DNA from: JBGRQB01 sp041725875
GTDB lineage: Bacteria > Bacteroidota > Ignavibacteria > Ignavibacteriales > Melioribacteraceae
Direction: 5' to 3'
Length of the DNA: 64,000 nucleotides
Assembly: GCA_041725875.1 (NCBI GenBank)
Contig: JBGRQB010000002.1
Coordinates: forward strand, 47,970 to 111,969
Shown here: piece by piece, positions 8,834 to 17,314 of the stretch
How the letters are laid out: the number at the start of each line of letters is the position of its first letter
How positions within the stretch are numbered: position 1 is the first letter of the stretch
The notes under the pieces: model-generated
Database searches by the model: none
What the model was told of the DNA's origin: nothing
The model's input: only the letters and a program-made list of their open reading frames with translations
Translations under genes and position numbers: made by a program

Positions 8834-9250
8834 TTATCCCAAAATTAATTTAATTTCCATCCCCGGTGCGTTTTCGGGTCGTGAAACAAAACCATACTTT
8901 TCATAAAACTCTTTTTTATCTTTTGCACAGAAAAGTTGAATATCGCGTATTTTGTGTTCGAGGCATTTTTTTACCAGTCTGTCAAGAAGCTCTTTCCCTA
9001 TTCCGTTTCCCTGATATTTGGGAAGAATAATCATATCAAGAATAAGTGCATGCACAACACCGTCGCAAACAATTCTTCCAAAGCCTATAAGTTTTTTATC
9101 ATCATAAACTGAAATGTAATACCAGGAATTTTGAATGGCGGTGAGTAATTCTTTTGCAGAAAGCTGATAAGTGGAGTTCCAGCCGGTGGTTTCAAATAAT
9201 TCTAAAAAGTTTTTTGCAGAAGGTTTTTGTGCAGAGTATTTTAATTTCAT
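8834..9250 (-). CDS. GNAT family N-acetyltransferase
   Basis: A 138-residue single-domain GNAT protein. The acetyl-CoA pyrophosphate-binding segment is ILPKYQGNGIGKELLDRLVKKC at about residues 78-99 (QGNGIG is the diagnostic loop). The C-terminal IQLFCAKDKKEFYEKYGFVSRPENAPGMEIKL is the usual beta-6/alpha-4 end. Close relatives are small cytoplasmic acetyltransferases acting on amines, amino acids or antibiotics; the acceptor is unknown. It is the first gene of a two-gene unit with the methyltransferase. Confidence 0.87.
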   Translation of the reverse strand: MKLKYSAQKPSAKNFLELFETTGWNSTYQLSAKELLTAIQNSWYYISVYDDKKLIGFGRIVCDGVVHALILDMIILPKYQGNGIGKELLDRLVKKCLEHKIRDIQLFCAKDKKEFYEKYGFVSRPENAPGMEIKLILG

Positions 9251-9325
9251 AACTCTCCTGATTTTAGAAAAGTTTATTTTCAGTTAGTCAGAAATCAAAA
9301 TATAATAATTCAGATCAATAAACAA

Positions 9326-9345
9326 CTCCCCGGTTACCCGGGGAG
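9326..9345 (-). terminator. GC-rich hairpin at the end of the PadR/permease operon
   Basis: A perfect 8-4-8 inverted repeat (CTCCCCGG / CCGGGGAG) begins 6 bases past the permease stop. On the minus strand it is followed by TTGTTTATTG, a weak T-tract, so termination is plausible but not certain. Confidence 0.6.
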
Positions 9346-9351
9346 ATAAAT

Positions 9352-11910
9352 TTATTCGTTGCGCAGACTGTCAATAGGGTTGGAGGTTGCGGCTTTGTAG
9401 GTTTGCATACTCACAGTTAAAAGAGCAACTGCAAGTGCTATTAAAGCGCTTAATAAAAATGTAAGCCAGCCGATATCTATTTTATAGGCAAAATCGTTTA
9501 GCCAGTCGGAAGCATAATAATACCCTATCGGAATAGCGATAACGTTTGCAATTAAAATCCACTTGGTAAATTCTTTTGAAAGAATGAGCATTATGTTGTT
9601 TACGGAAGCGCCCATAACTTTTCTAATTCCAATCTCTTTGGTTCTCTGCTCTGCCATAAATGCTGCAAGGCCGAATAATCCGAGACAGGAAATTAAGATA
9701 GCAAACAATGTGAAAATATGAATAAGTTCTTTATACTTTGTTTCGTTTCTGTAAAGTGAATCGAAACGTTCATCAAGAAAGCTGTAGTTAAAGGGAAACT
9801 TTGGTGCAAAATTTAAAACAGTGCTCTCTATTGTGTTTATTGTATTTTCCAGATTATCGGAATTAACCTTTACCAGCAGGTAATTTTTGCTATTCCCTCT
9901 TTTTGAGGTAAACATTACAAGGGGAGAAATCTTTTCACTAAGCGGATGAAAATGGAAATCGGAAACAACACCTTTAATTTTTACAAGATCTCCATCCCAG
10001 TTTAGACTTCTTCCTTCAAAGGAATTCCAATCGAGTATTTTTGCAAAGGTTCTGTTAATAACAACATAGTTTGTATCTGAAGTTCTTCCGCTGAAAAACT
10101 TTCCTTCTTCAAGATTAATTTCCATTGTTTTCAAATAATCTTCATCAGTAAACATAAGGGTAACAAGAGGTTTTAATTCAGGGTCTTTTCCTTCCCAATC
10201 AAAGCCGTGTGTATTCCAGTAAACTCCTGTAGGGAGATGAGAAGAAGCGGTTATACTTTTTATTGAAGAGTTTTTAAGTAATTCATTTTTAAGAGGAATA
10301 ACACTGTTTTTAACTTGTCCGTTTAATCTGAAATATAAAATTTGTTCTTTGCTAAGTCCCAGATTTTTATTTTTCATAAAATCTAATTGTCTGTATATAG
10401 TTGTTGAAGAAATTATAAGCACAACTGTAATTGTAAACTGGGCAATAACAAGAATGGTTCGGAAAGATTTGTTTTTTGATGAGTTTGAAATTTCTCCTTT
10501 TAGAACCTTTCCCGGGATAAAGGATGAAAGATATAAAGCAGGATAACTTCCTGCCAGGAGTCCGGTTAAAAAAGTTATTGCCAAAATACCGAGTAAGATA
10601 TTCTGGTTCAGAAAATCTGAAATAAGATATTGTTTATTTGCAATATCGTTAAAGAACGGAACCGAAAAGATTACAAGGAGAATTGAGAGAACAAAAGAAA
10701 TCAGTGTAATTAAAAATGATTCTCCGAGAAACTGAAAAATCAATTGTTTGCGCACTGCTCCTACAACTTTTCTTAGGCCCACTTCTCTGGCTCGTTTTGC
10801 AGATCTTGCAGTTGAAAGGTTCATAAAATTTATACAGGCAACCAGCAGTATTAAAATACCAATTATCTGAAAGAGGCGGATTTTTTCTATTTGTCCGAAA
10901 CTAATTAAGTAATCTTCTGCAAAAAGAGAAACGTGAAGTTTGTAATTTGAACTCTGCTCGTAGTTTTGAATATAATTTTTGATTTTTTTGGCAAATGTGT
11001 CTTTTGTAGTTCCTTTGTTTAAAGTAACAAAAGTTGCGTATGAGCAATCGTGCCAGACTTTTGTTTTTCCCGGTATATTCAGAAATGTTTCAAGAAATTC
11101 CAAAGGCATCAAAATATGTAATTTGATAGATGAATTTTTTGGAGGGTTTTCTATTACTGCCGTAACTTTAAGATTATATTTATCATTCATTATTAAAGTT
11201 TTACCCACGGCATCTTCTTTTCCAAAATATTTTTCTGCCATCTTTTCAGAAATTACCACCTGATAAATATCTTTACTTTCTTTATTAATTACCCCTGATT
11301 TAACAGGAAATGTGAAGATATCAAAAAGAGAGTAATCACCTGCCTGGAATTTTTCCTGAAAAGTGATGTCGCTTCCGTTGCTAAAATATGCCCAGTCAGC
11401 CCCTGCTCTTAATCTTGCAGAGTTTGTGATCTCTTCATAGTCTTCTTTTAGCTGCAGACCCACCATTGGAGGAGCACCGAAAAAAGGACGATTATTTTTA
11501 AAGCCGGCACTTACTCTGTGAATGTTATCGATGTTTTTGTGAAACATATTTGTGGATAATTCATCTTCTGTCCAGCGGAAAATGATAATTGCGGCTGCCA
11601 GACCAATTGCAAGTCCGAAAATATTAATAAAGGAATAGACTTTATTTTTAGAAATATTTCTCAGCGCTATTTTGAAATAGTTTTTGAACATTATTGTCCC
11701 CCAAAAGAAAGATATATTAAAAAAGTGCGGTAAAGAAAGGATTACCTGCTTCCAGTACCATTTTTGAGCTGAAGAGATTCCCTGACTTTCTGCAATGGAT
11801 TGAAAAGCTTCCTCCATATCTCCGAGTCGGTAAGAAATATCTTCTCTGCGAAAACTTACTCTGAGAAGAAGCTCGGCAAGTTTATTTGGTTTATGCTGCT
11901 TTTTATTCAA
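9352..11910 (-). CDS. ADOP/MacB-like permease with N-terminal permease prefix domain
   Basis: An 852-residue protein. Residues 1-70 form a soluble prefix (ELLLRVSFRREDISYRLGDMEEAF...AQKWYWKQVI) as in the permease-prefix domain. A MacB-type permease follows, with a membrane helix at about 93-110 and a large extracytoplasmic MacB_PCD domain. There are two FtsX-type membrane modules, each marked by the coupling motif REVGLRKVVGA (about 383) and KEIGIRKVMGA (about 761). This duplicated architecture without an adjacent ATPase gene is that of the so-called acidobacterial duplicated orphan permeases. The PadR gene lies 8 bases upstream and very likely controls it. Substrate unknown; a partner ATPase must be encoded elsewhere. 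Confidence 0.87.
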   Translation of the reverse strand: MNKKQHKPNKLAELLLRVSFRREDISYRLGDMEEAFQSIAESQGISSAQKWYWKQVILSLPHFFNISFFWGTIMFKNYFKIALRNISKNKVYSFINIFGLAIGLAAAIIIFRWTEDELSTNMFHKNIDNIHRVSAGFKNNRPFFGAPPMVGLQLKEDYEEITNSARLRAGADWAYFSNGSDITFQEKFQAGDYSLFDIFTFPVKSGVINKESKDIYQVVISEKMAEKYFGKEDAVGKTLIMNDKYNLKVTAVIENPPKNSSIKLHILMPLEFLETFLNIPGKTKVWHDCSYATFVTLNKGTTKDTFAKKIKNYIQNYEQSSNYKLHVSLFAEDYLISFGQIEKIRLFQIIGILILLVACINFMNLSTARSAKRAREVGLRKVVGAVRKQLIFQFLGESFLITLISFVLSILLVIFSVPFFNDIANKQYLISDFLNQNILLGILAITFLTGLLAGSYPALYLSSFIPGKVLKGEISNSSKNKSFRTILVIAQFTITVVLIISSTTIYRQLDFMKNKNLGLSKEQILYFRLNGQVKNSVIPLKNELLKNSSIKSITASSHLPTGVYWNTHGFDWEGKDPELKPLVTLMFTDEDYLKTMEINLEEGKFFSGRTSDTNYVVINRTFAKILDWNSFEGRSLNWDGDLVKIKGVVSDFHFHPLSEKISPLVMFTSKRGNSKNYLLVKVNSDNLENTINTIESTVLNFAPKFPFNYSFLDERFDSLYRNETKYKELIHIFTLFAILISCLGLFGLAAFMAEQRTKEIGIRKVMGASVNNIMLILSKEFTKWILIANVIAIPIGYYYASDWLNDFAYKIDIGWLTFLLSALIALAVALLTVSMQTYKAATSNPIDSLRNE

Positions 11911-11918
11911 TTTAACTC

Positions 11919-12239
11919 CTAATCGAAAGCCACTTCCGGAATATCTTTCCAGATTTCAGTTTGAATTGTGCGAATTTGTTTTAGTGCGTCTTTCCCGATA
12001 TCGGTAAGTTCATAAAGGCATTTACTTCTTCCGCCTCGTACAGATTCGGGAGTGCTCATATATTTACGCACGTAGCGTTTGCTTGTTAATTTATCCAGCG
12101 GCATATAGATAGCTCCAAAGGGCCAGTCTTTGCCGGTTTGCAGTGAAACCAGTTCTCTGATTGTAACTCCGTAAGCATTACCTTTTAGTCGCCAGATAGC
12201 CAGTAAAATTATTTCTTCATTTCTTGATAAAAACTTCAT
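11919..12239 (-). CDS. PadR-family transcriptional regulator
   Basis: A 106-residue protein with the PadR winged helix: EEIILLAIWRLKGNAYGVTIRELV (about 7-30), then WPFGAIYMPLDKLTSKRYVRKYMSTPESVRGGRSKCLYELTDIGKDALKQI, the recognition helix and wing. The C-terminal dimerisation helix is short, so it is a PadR-s2-like small member. It is the first gene of a two-gene operon with the ADOP-type permease, a pairing seen repeatedly in Acidobacteria and Bacteroidota relatives. It is likely a repressor of its own operon; the ligand is unknown. Confidence 0.88.
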   Translation of the reverse strand: MKFLSRNEEIILLAIWRLKGNAYGVTIRELVSLQTGKDWPFGAIYMPLDKLTSKRYVRKYMSTPESVRGGRSKCLYELTDIGKDALKQIRTIQTEIWKDIPEVAFD

Positions 12240-12421
12240 AGTTTTCTCCGGATTATAACTATAATATTTTTAGACTAATAGATTTTAGAAAAGGTTGCAC
12301 TAATGTATAAAAAAATTATACATATATAATAAATCAGGGCGGGTCTTTAAGAAGATAAATCTAAATATTGCTTGATTTAAGTATAACAATGCTGTACGTT
12401 TAGGTTAAAATGGAGGAATTT

Positions 12422-12658
12422 ATGCAGGAAATACCGATAGATAAATTTAGAGATAATTTCGAAAAATATGCTGATTCGGCGATTTTAAATAATGAACCTT
12501 TTAGAGTGAGTTGCGAGACAGATAAAAATTTTATTGTAGTATCGGCTGAAGAGTGGGAACGTGATCAGGAAACTTTGTATGTTTTACAAAACACTTCTTT
12601 GATGAATCAATTGTTAAAATCAAATGAAACTCATAACACAAGAATGGTTGTTGATTGA
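12422..12658 (+). CDS. Phd/YefM-like antitoxin without an adjacent toxin
   Basis: The protein (78 residues from this start) resembles Phd/YefM type II antitoxins: IPIDKFRDNFEKYADSAILNNEPFRVSCETDKNFIVVSAEEWERDQETLYVL. The start at 12422 is preferred to the in-frame ATG at 12410 because GGAGG lies at 12412-12416, inside the longer version and five bases before 12422. Such proteins repress their operon through the N-terminal domain and neutralise a RelE/Doc/VapC toxin through the C-terminus. The next gene is convergent, so no toxin follows; upstream is the divergent padR. Confidence 0.75.
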   Translation: MQEIPIDKFRDNFEKYADSAILNNEPFRVSCETDKNFIVVSAEEWERDQETLYVLQNTSLMNQLLKSNETHNTRMVVD

Positions 12659-12669
12659 TAATAAAATTG

Positions 12670-13329
12670 CTAGTTAGACTTTAATAGTTTTTTAGCGAGT
12701 TTATAGAAATGTGTGCCAAGATTACTTGGCCATCGTTCATTCGGTTTGTCATCTAATGCACTTGAATTTTGGATTGCAGTATTAACATAAGGAATATAAT
12801 CCTGAGTTCTTAGATTTGCTTTATTGTAGCTTCCAAAAACATCTTTTAATTCTTGTTCGAGTTTTGTCCGGGTTTTATTAACTCTTTTGTTTTCGAATAA
12901 GGAAATTTGCTCGTTTTCTGAATAATCGGATAACTTTTTTTTATGCAAGAGTAGCCATAGTTCAAAACAAGGGTTACTTATTGCTAAAAAGTATTTTTTC
13001 TGACAACATGATTGGGCAACTTGACTAATTTCATCTGCTTCCCAACTTTGTTTATCTCGATCAATTACTAACCATAATTCGTCATCTTCTGCAATAGAGT
13101 ATTCTTTCTTAAATACATCTAGCCTTGAAATTACAGACCGGGGAGAACTATTCCCCTTTTTTGTAACGATTGTTTCGATAAATATTTTTTTATCGTTAAA
13201 TTGTTCGCAACACTGAAGAGCATTAAGATATTGCTTTTCAGTTTTTTCCCCCTCAGTTGCAATTATAAAAAGACTATGAACTTTTCTTTTAAAGCCAGAT
13301 CTATTAAAGTTTTTTCTTTCTCTTCCCAT
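12670..13329 (-). CDS. RloB-like protein, partner of an AAA ATPase
   Basis: This 219-residue protein carries the RloB signatures: IIATEGEKTEKQYLNAL (E26, E28, E31), LWLVIDRDKQSW (D90, D92) and ISNPCFELWLLLH (119-129). The pattern of an N-terminal acidic loop followed by DxD is compatible with a TOPRIM-like metal site; this is my inference from spacing. Its start codon overlaps the stop of the preceding ATPase gene by one base, so the two are translationally coupled. RloA/RloB pairs were first seen among restriction-linked genes and are related to AbiL-type phage-exclusion pairs. The role here is presumably defence, unproven. Confidence 0.8.
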   Translation of the reverse strand: MGRERKNFNRSGFKRKVHSLFIIATEGEKTEKQYLNALQCCEQFNDKKIFIETIVTKKGNSSPRSVISRLDVFKKEYSIAEDDELWLVIDRDKQSWEADEISQVAQSCCQKKYFLAISNPCFELWLLLHKKKLSDYSENEQISLFENKRVNKTRTKLEQELKDVFGSYNKANLRTQDYIPYVNTAIQNSSALDDKPNERWPSNLGTHFYKLAKKLLKSN

Positions 13330-14660
13330 TATAATTTTTTTAAGTTAGGAACGCCTCCAAATCGTCCTAAAAGATAATTTCGCATTATTTCTTTATCGAA
13401 TCTTGGTTGGAATTCTTCCAGAGAAAACAAAGAACTTTCACCTAGTTTATTTTTTTCGATAAACCAAATTTCATCTTTTCTAATTTTTTTCAAGTTCAGT
13501 AAACTTGATTCATGAGTAGTGACAATTAACTGACTTTTTATACCATCAGATTCTTCAAAAAACAAATCAAGAATGTGGTTAGATAATAATGGATGTAAGC
13601 TTCTGTTAAGTTCATCTATTAAAACCACCTTATTATTTTTAATTAAATCAATTATTGCCGGAATTAAATCGATAAGCCTTTGAGTTCCATCGGATTCTTC
13701 ATTTAATTCAAAATAAGAATAATTCGTTGAAGAAGCCATTTTATGTTTAGTTTGAAGTTTATAAGCTTTTATGTTGCCATTGCCATCCAATTCGATAGAA
13801 TAGGTTTTGTCATTTGACGCATTTGTTATCAAAAATTTAGTATCACTCTTAATTTTAGAGATAATATCGTTTTTAATTTCATCGGGAATATCAACTATTT
13901 TTTTAAAATCTATTTCATTTAAAACGATACCCTCTATTCCGGTGTCCATATGTTTCAAATATTTATTAAGTGTGTTCTTAAAGTTTTCATTTTTATTCAG
14001 TTCAATATATATTCCACCGTATTTAGAATCCGGGAAAATAACGTATAAATCTTTCTGGAACCAAGTAATAGTATCAATAATTTCGATTGAACTTTTCACA
14101 TTTTTTTCAAGATTACGGTCTTTGCATTCAGTTAGAAACAGCTGGTTATCTCTTGTTCCTTTGCCAATAAATTCTAAAAACTGTTTTTCCTCTCGGTCAA
14201 GTCTTAAGCCTGAAAAATCAAAATTATTTATCTTTTTTCTTTCAAATATTTTTTTTTCAGTTCGTTTATCAACCTGATATAACCATTCTTCCAAGACAAA
14301 TTCGTTATTTAAGATAAATCCATATGCATAATTTTTATTGTTTTTTTTAAATTCAAATTCAAATCGACTAGGTTTATCTAATGACTCTTTATGTAATTTA
14401 AAAGGAGTTACTAATATATTATGGTCGGGTTTGATTCCTTCAATAATCATTTTTTTTGCAAAATAAATCGATTTTATTAAATTAGATTTACCGGATGCAT
14501 TTGCGCCGTAGAGTACAGCTGTTTTTAAAACATCAATATCATATTTATTTTTACCTAATATTTTGTGGTGTTTTAGTGATCTAACTTTACTAGGGATTAA
14601 TGAAAGTTCCGCTCTATTTTTGAATGACAGGAAGTTCTCTATTGAGTAACGTATTAGCAT
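13329..14660 (-). CDS. RloA-like AAA ATPase (AAA_15/AAA_21 type), probable defence protein
   Basis: A 443-residue ATPase. It opens with the SMC/OLD-like MLIRYSIENFLSFKNRAELSL. Walker A GANASGKS is at 52-59, Walker B and its following residues are VVLIDELNRSLHPLL in the last third, and the switch histidine is in IVTTHESSLLNL. The C-terminal YLLGRFGGVPNL is characteristic of the RloA-type ATPases encoded with RloB. There is no long coiled coil. It is the first gene of the two-gene unit. A role in phage restriction is inferred from family context; what it senses or cuts is not visible. Confidence 0.83.
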   Translation of the reverse strand: MLIRYSIENFLSFKNRAELSLIPSKVRSLKHHKILGKNKYDIDVLKTAVLYGANASGKSNLIKSIYFAKKMIIEGIKPDHNILVTPFKLHKESLDKPSRFEFEFKKNNKNYAYGFILNNEFVLEEWLYQVDKRTEKKIFERKKINNFDFSGLRLDREEKQFLEFIGKGTRDNQLFLTECKDRNLEKNVKSSIEIIDTITWFQKDLYVIFPDSKYGGIYIELNKNENFKNTLNKYLKHMDTGIEGIVLNEIDFKKIVDIPDEIKNDIISKIKSDTKFLITNASNDKTYSIELDGNGNIKAYKLQTKHKMASSTNYSYFELNEESDGTQRLIDLIPAIIDLIKNNKVVLIDELNRSLHPLLSNHILDLFFEESDGIKSQLIVTTHESSLLNLKKIRKDEIWFIEKNKLGESSLFSLEEFQPRFDKEIMRNYLLGRFGGVPNLKKL

Positions 14661-14780
14661 TTTATTTTGCCTTTCAAGTGATTAAATGGTGAAGTTTTCT
14701 CCTTATGGTCGAAATATTGTAATAAAAATTTAGAAATGCAACCTGTTTATTAAGGTATGGTTTAAGTTTTTAATATGCTA

Positions 14781-16343
14781 TTAAAGTTCCTGCTTCATTA
14801 CATTTTCGTAATACTTTTTGTAGGTCTTTATTGAATTGAACATTCTGCGGGCAATTTCGTTTTGTCCCCTCTGACTTTTAAGATATTTTGCATCAGATCT
14901 GTTGGTAAGATAACCTGCCTCAAATAAAACTCCCGGCATTGAAGCGCCCACTAGCACATAAAATCCGGCCTGTTTAACTCCGCGGGAAGGAATGGGGTTG
15001 TTTTTTCTCATTTCCTGATTAAGAATATCTGAGAATTTTTCCGAATAGCGCATATTGGCTGAGTGCGCCATACTTACAAGAATGAAGTTTTCATCTGTAA
15101 GTTTTTGGTACAAATCAGGGTTTTCTTCATACTCAATTACTTTGTTTTCTGTTTCTGCAATTCTTATTGCTTCTGCGGTTCTTCCCGGACGAAGAAGGTA
15201 TGTTTCATAACCCCGCACAGAGCTTTTTTTCTTTGGTAGAGAGTTACAATGTATTGAGATAAAAAGCTTTCCGTTATTTTCGTTGGCTATTTTTCCTCGC
15301 TTAAAAAGCTCTATAAATTTATCGGTCTTTCTGGTATAAACAACTTTAACACCGGGCATTTTCTGTTCAATTAATTTCCCCAGTTTAAGTGTTATTCCGA
15401 GATTTACATCTTTTTCTCTCAATCCCCCAACACCAATTGCTCCGGGATCTCTGCCTCCGTGTCCGGCATCAATTACAACAACATCAAACAGCCAGCGTTC
15501 CGATTCTTTTTCATAGTTGATTTCTTTATGTTTTAGTGTTGAATTCTGGACAGAAATAATTAAATCGTTGGTTTCCTGATCTATAAATGAATCGGCGTTT
15601 GTAAATCCTCTTTTTAAGGTAAATTCAAATTGCGAAGTAAGATTGGTTATTTTCTTTATTTCGGTTTTTCTTACAAGTCCGGTAGAAACTATCTCTTTTG
15701 CAAGTTCAGGATAAATTGTAACTCCAGAAATTGTTACAATCAGTTTATTGTTTATAATAGATTTTGTGTGCTGATGAATCTTTTTGTTTGATTTAAACGT
15801 AATCTGGGTCCCGTTAAATTTCTTTTCTATTTCAACACCAAAAAGATCAAAAGAATCTATACGTTCGGTATTATACCCTGAAAGATCTTCAACATAATCT
15901 GCTTCAGAAGAATTATTGTTAATTGTGAGTCTTTTGGTGTATTTATCGTAAGAAAGATCGATATTCAGAAAATCTTTCAGATAGTGAATTGAATATTGCA
16001 CAGGAACATAAATTCTGTTTTTTATCAGCAGAGTTGAAATAGGAAGCTGATACACTTCTGTTTTTTGATAATTATTTGAAGAAAAGAGAAGAAACTGATT
16101 TTGAGCAGTAAATTTTATTTTTGCACTGCCTGATCTTATTTCAATTTGATGATTGTCTTTTGTGCAGGCTTTACCCAGAATTTTTGCCAGATCTTCAGCA
16201 GGTACAAAATCGTTTGATTTTTTTGTAATATATGTAAGATTAGAATATTTTCCGCCCGATACAGACATTTTCTGCAGGTTTTGCGCAAAAATACCTGTGC
16301 TTAGAAATATTAATATATATATGATGACGGAAGTAAATCTCAT
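14781..16343 (-). CDS. Secreted N-acetylmuramoyl-L-alanine amidase (Amidase_3)
   Basis: A 520-residue protein with a signal peptide (1-20). An N-terminal region resembles copper-amine-oxidase-N/stalk domains (about 30-150), then a beta-rich AMIN-like domain (about 165-275). The zinc amidase domain starts at about 287 with VVVIDAGHGGRDPGAIG. The zinc ligands are the His of AGHGG, the Glu of LREKDVNL and the His of FISIHCNSLP; the catalytic Glu is in VLFEAGYLTN. It splits the sugar-peptide bond of peptidoglycan, usually at the division site or under control of an EnvC-like activator. Next gene upstream (gap 2) is the membrane methyltransferase. Confidence 0.9.
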   Translation of the reverse strand: MRFTSVIIYILIFLSTGIFAQNLQKMSVSGGKYSNLTYITKKSNDFVPAEDLAKILGKACTKDNHQIEIRSGSAKIKFTAQNQFLLFSSNNYQKTEVYQLPISTLLIKNRIYVPVQYSIHYLKDFLNIDLSYDKYTKRLTINNNSSEADYVEDLSGYNTERIDSFDLFGVEIEKKFNGTQITFKSNKKIHQHTKSIINNKLIVTISGVTIYPELAKEIVSTGLVRKTEIKKITNLTSQFEFTLKRGFTNADSFIDQETNDLIISVQNSTLKHKEINYEKESERWLFDVVVIDAGHGGRDPGAIGVGGLREKDVNLGITLKLGKLIEQKMPGVKVVYTRKTDKFIELFKRGKIANENNGKLFISIHCNSLPKKKSSVRGYETYLLRPGRTAEAIRIAETENKVIEYEENPDLYQKLTDENFILVSMAHSANMRYSEKFSDILNQEMRKNNPIPSRGVKQAGFYVLVGASMPGVLFEAGYLTNRSDAKYLKSQRGQNEIARRMFNSIKTYKKYYENVMKQEL

Positions 16344-16345
16344 TT

Positions 16346-16948
16346 TTATCCGATAAATGGTATTATAAACCCGCTTTTTTTCTTGTATTCTGAGTAATCT
16401 TCGTCAAAATGTTTAAGCAGCAGTTTTTCTTCAAAAGAAGCTCTCATTATTATAAGAGGAATTTCAATTAACACAACAACAGGCACAATTATGTAGCTCA
16501 TAAGAGCCAGACCAATACCCAGATCTGCAAATATCTGACACAAATATTGCGGATGACGGATATTTTTGTAGATGCCGGTGGTAACAAGTTTATGATTCTT
16601 AATTATTGCCACATCCTGCGTGTAATTTTTGCCAAGAGTTTTGAACGATTGTATTTGTCCCCAGGAAAAAATTACAAACATCAGCAATCCTGCTAGTCTG
16701 AAAGCATCATAATTAACAGATGAAAACTCTGCAAACTGTTCCGGAGTTAAAGAGAGAACACCAAAAACCGAAATGATTGAAACAAGTAAAATTATTGCAG
16801 CAATATTAAGGGGCAGTTTTTGCAAAAAAGAAGCTGGTTTGTTCACAGTATTGGAAAGTGACAGTTTAAGCTGATTTTTACTTGCTTTTGCCTGGGCAAT
16901 AAAGGTTGCAATTATATTTATTCCAACAAAAAGATTAATCGGGTCCAT
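16346..16948 (-). CDS. Integral membrane methyltransferase of the ICMT/PEMT type
   Basis: A 200-residue protein with about five membrane segments. The signature TTGIYKNIRHPQYLCQIFADLGIGLAL (about 128-154) and the acidic C-terminal FEEKLLLKHFDEDYSEYKKKSG are those of isoprenylcysteine carboxyl methyltransferase / phospholipid methyltransferase relatives. Bacterial members methylate lipids or small hydrophobic substrates with SAM; the substrate here is unknown. It is followed two bases later by the amidase gene, so the two are probably co-expressed. Confidence 0.85.
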   Translation of the reverse strand: MDPINLFVGINIIATFIAQAKASKNQLKLSLSNTVNKPASFLQKLPLNIAAIILLVSIISVFGVLSLTPEQFAEFSSVNYDAFRLAGLLMFVIFSWGQIQSFKTLGKNYTQDVAIIKNHKLVTTGIYKNIRHPQYLCQIFADLGIGLALMSYIIVPVVVLIEIPLIIMRASFEEKLLLKHFDEDYSEYKKKSGFIIPFIG

Positions 16949-17263
16949 AAAATATCCACATAGTTTGTTGCCTAATATAAGAATTTATGCCATATTGTAA
17001 AAACAGATCAGGCAAGTATTTTGGTAAATATAAATTTCCTTAAATTGTGCGTAAAATCACTGTTTTAATAGTTTTTTCTGCTTTTTTTAGAAAAAGCAAC
17101 AATAAATAGAACAACCTGATGAGTTGATATAAATTAAAAAATGGTAATTTTTACCACTAATGACTAAAATGATAAATAGATTTTACCGAATTATGTAAAT
17201 AACAACTATAAATAAGCTAGCACAGTATTTGCACGGCATATATAAAAACAGGAAGGTGATATA
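16949..17263. other. Divergent intergenic region before the minor-pilin operon
   Basis: 315 AT-rich bases without a gene. The right end carries the sigma-54-like promoter described separately and a GGAAGG ribosome site at 17251-17256. The left end must contain the promoter of the methyltransferase/amidase unit, which I could not define. Confidence 0.6.
17218..17233 (+). promoter_or_regulatory. Sigma-54-type promoter of the minor-pilin operon
   Basis: TAGCAC-AGTAT-TTGCA matches the -24/-12 consensus TGGCAC-N5-TTGCA at every position but one (AG for GG in the -24 element), with the correct 10-base gap between GG and GC. It lies 31 bases upstream of the first Met-Gly start at 17264. Confidence 0.65.
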
Positions 17264-17314
17264 ATGGGATTAGGACAAACAATGTTGACTGTTGGTTCAA
17301 TACTCTTATTATAA
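17264..17314 (+). other. In-frame 16-codon pilin N-terminus ending in a TAA stop
   Basis: ATG at 17264 follows GGAAGG and encodes MGLGQTMLTVGSILLL, then TAA at 17312-17314, and continues without frame change into the 157-codon frame that starts at the very next ATG (17315). Met-Gly plus a hydrophobic stretch is exactly how the other four pilin-like proteins in the window begin, and MVLLNVNNNF after the stop completes the helix. This is therefore the true N-terminus of the first minor pilin, cut by a nonsense codon. A change of TCA (Ser) or another codon to TAA would explain it. Confidence 0.75.
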
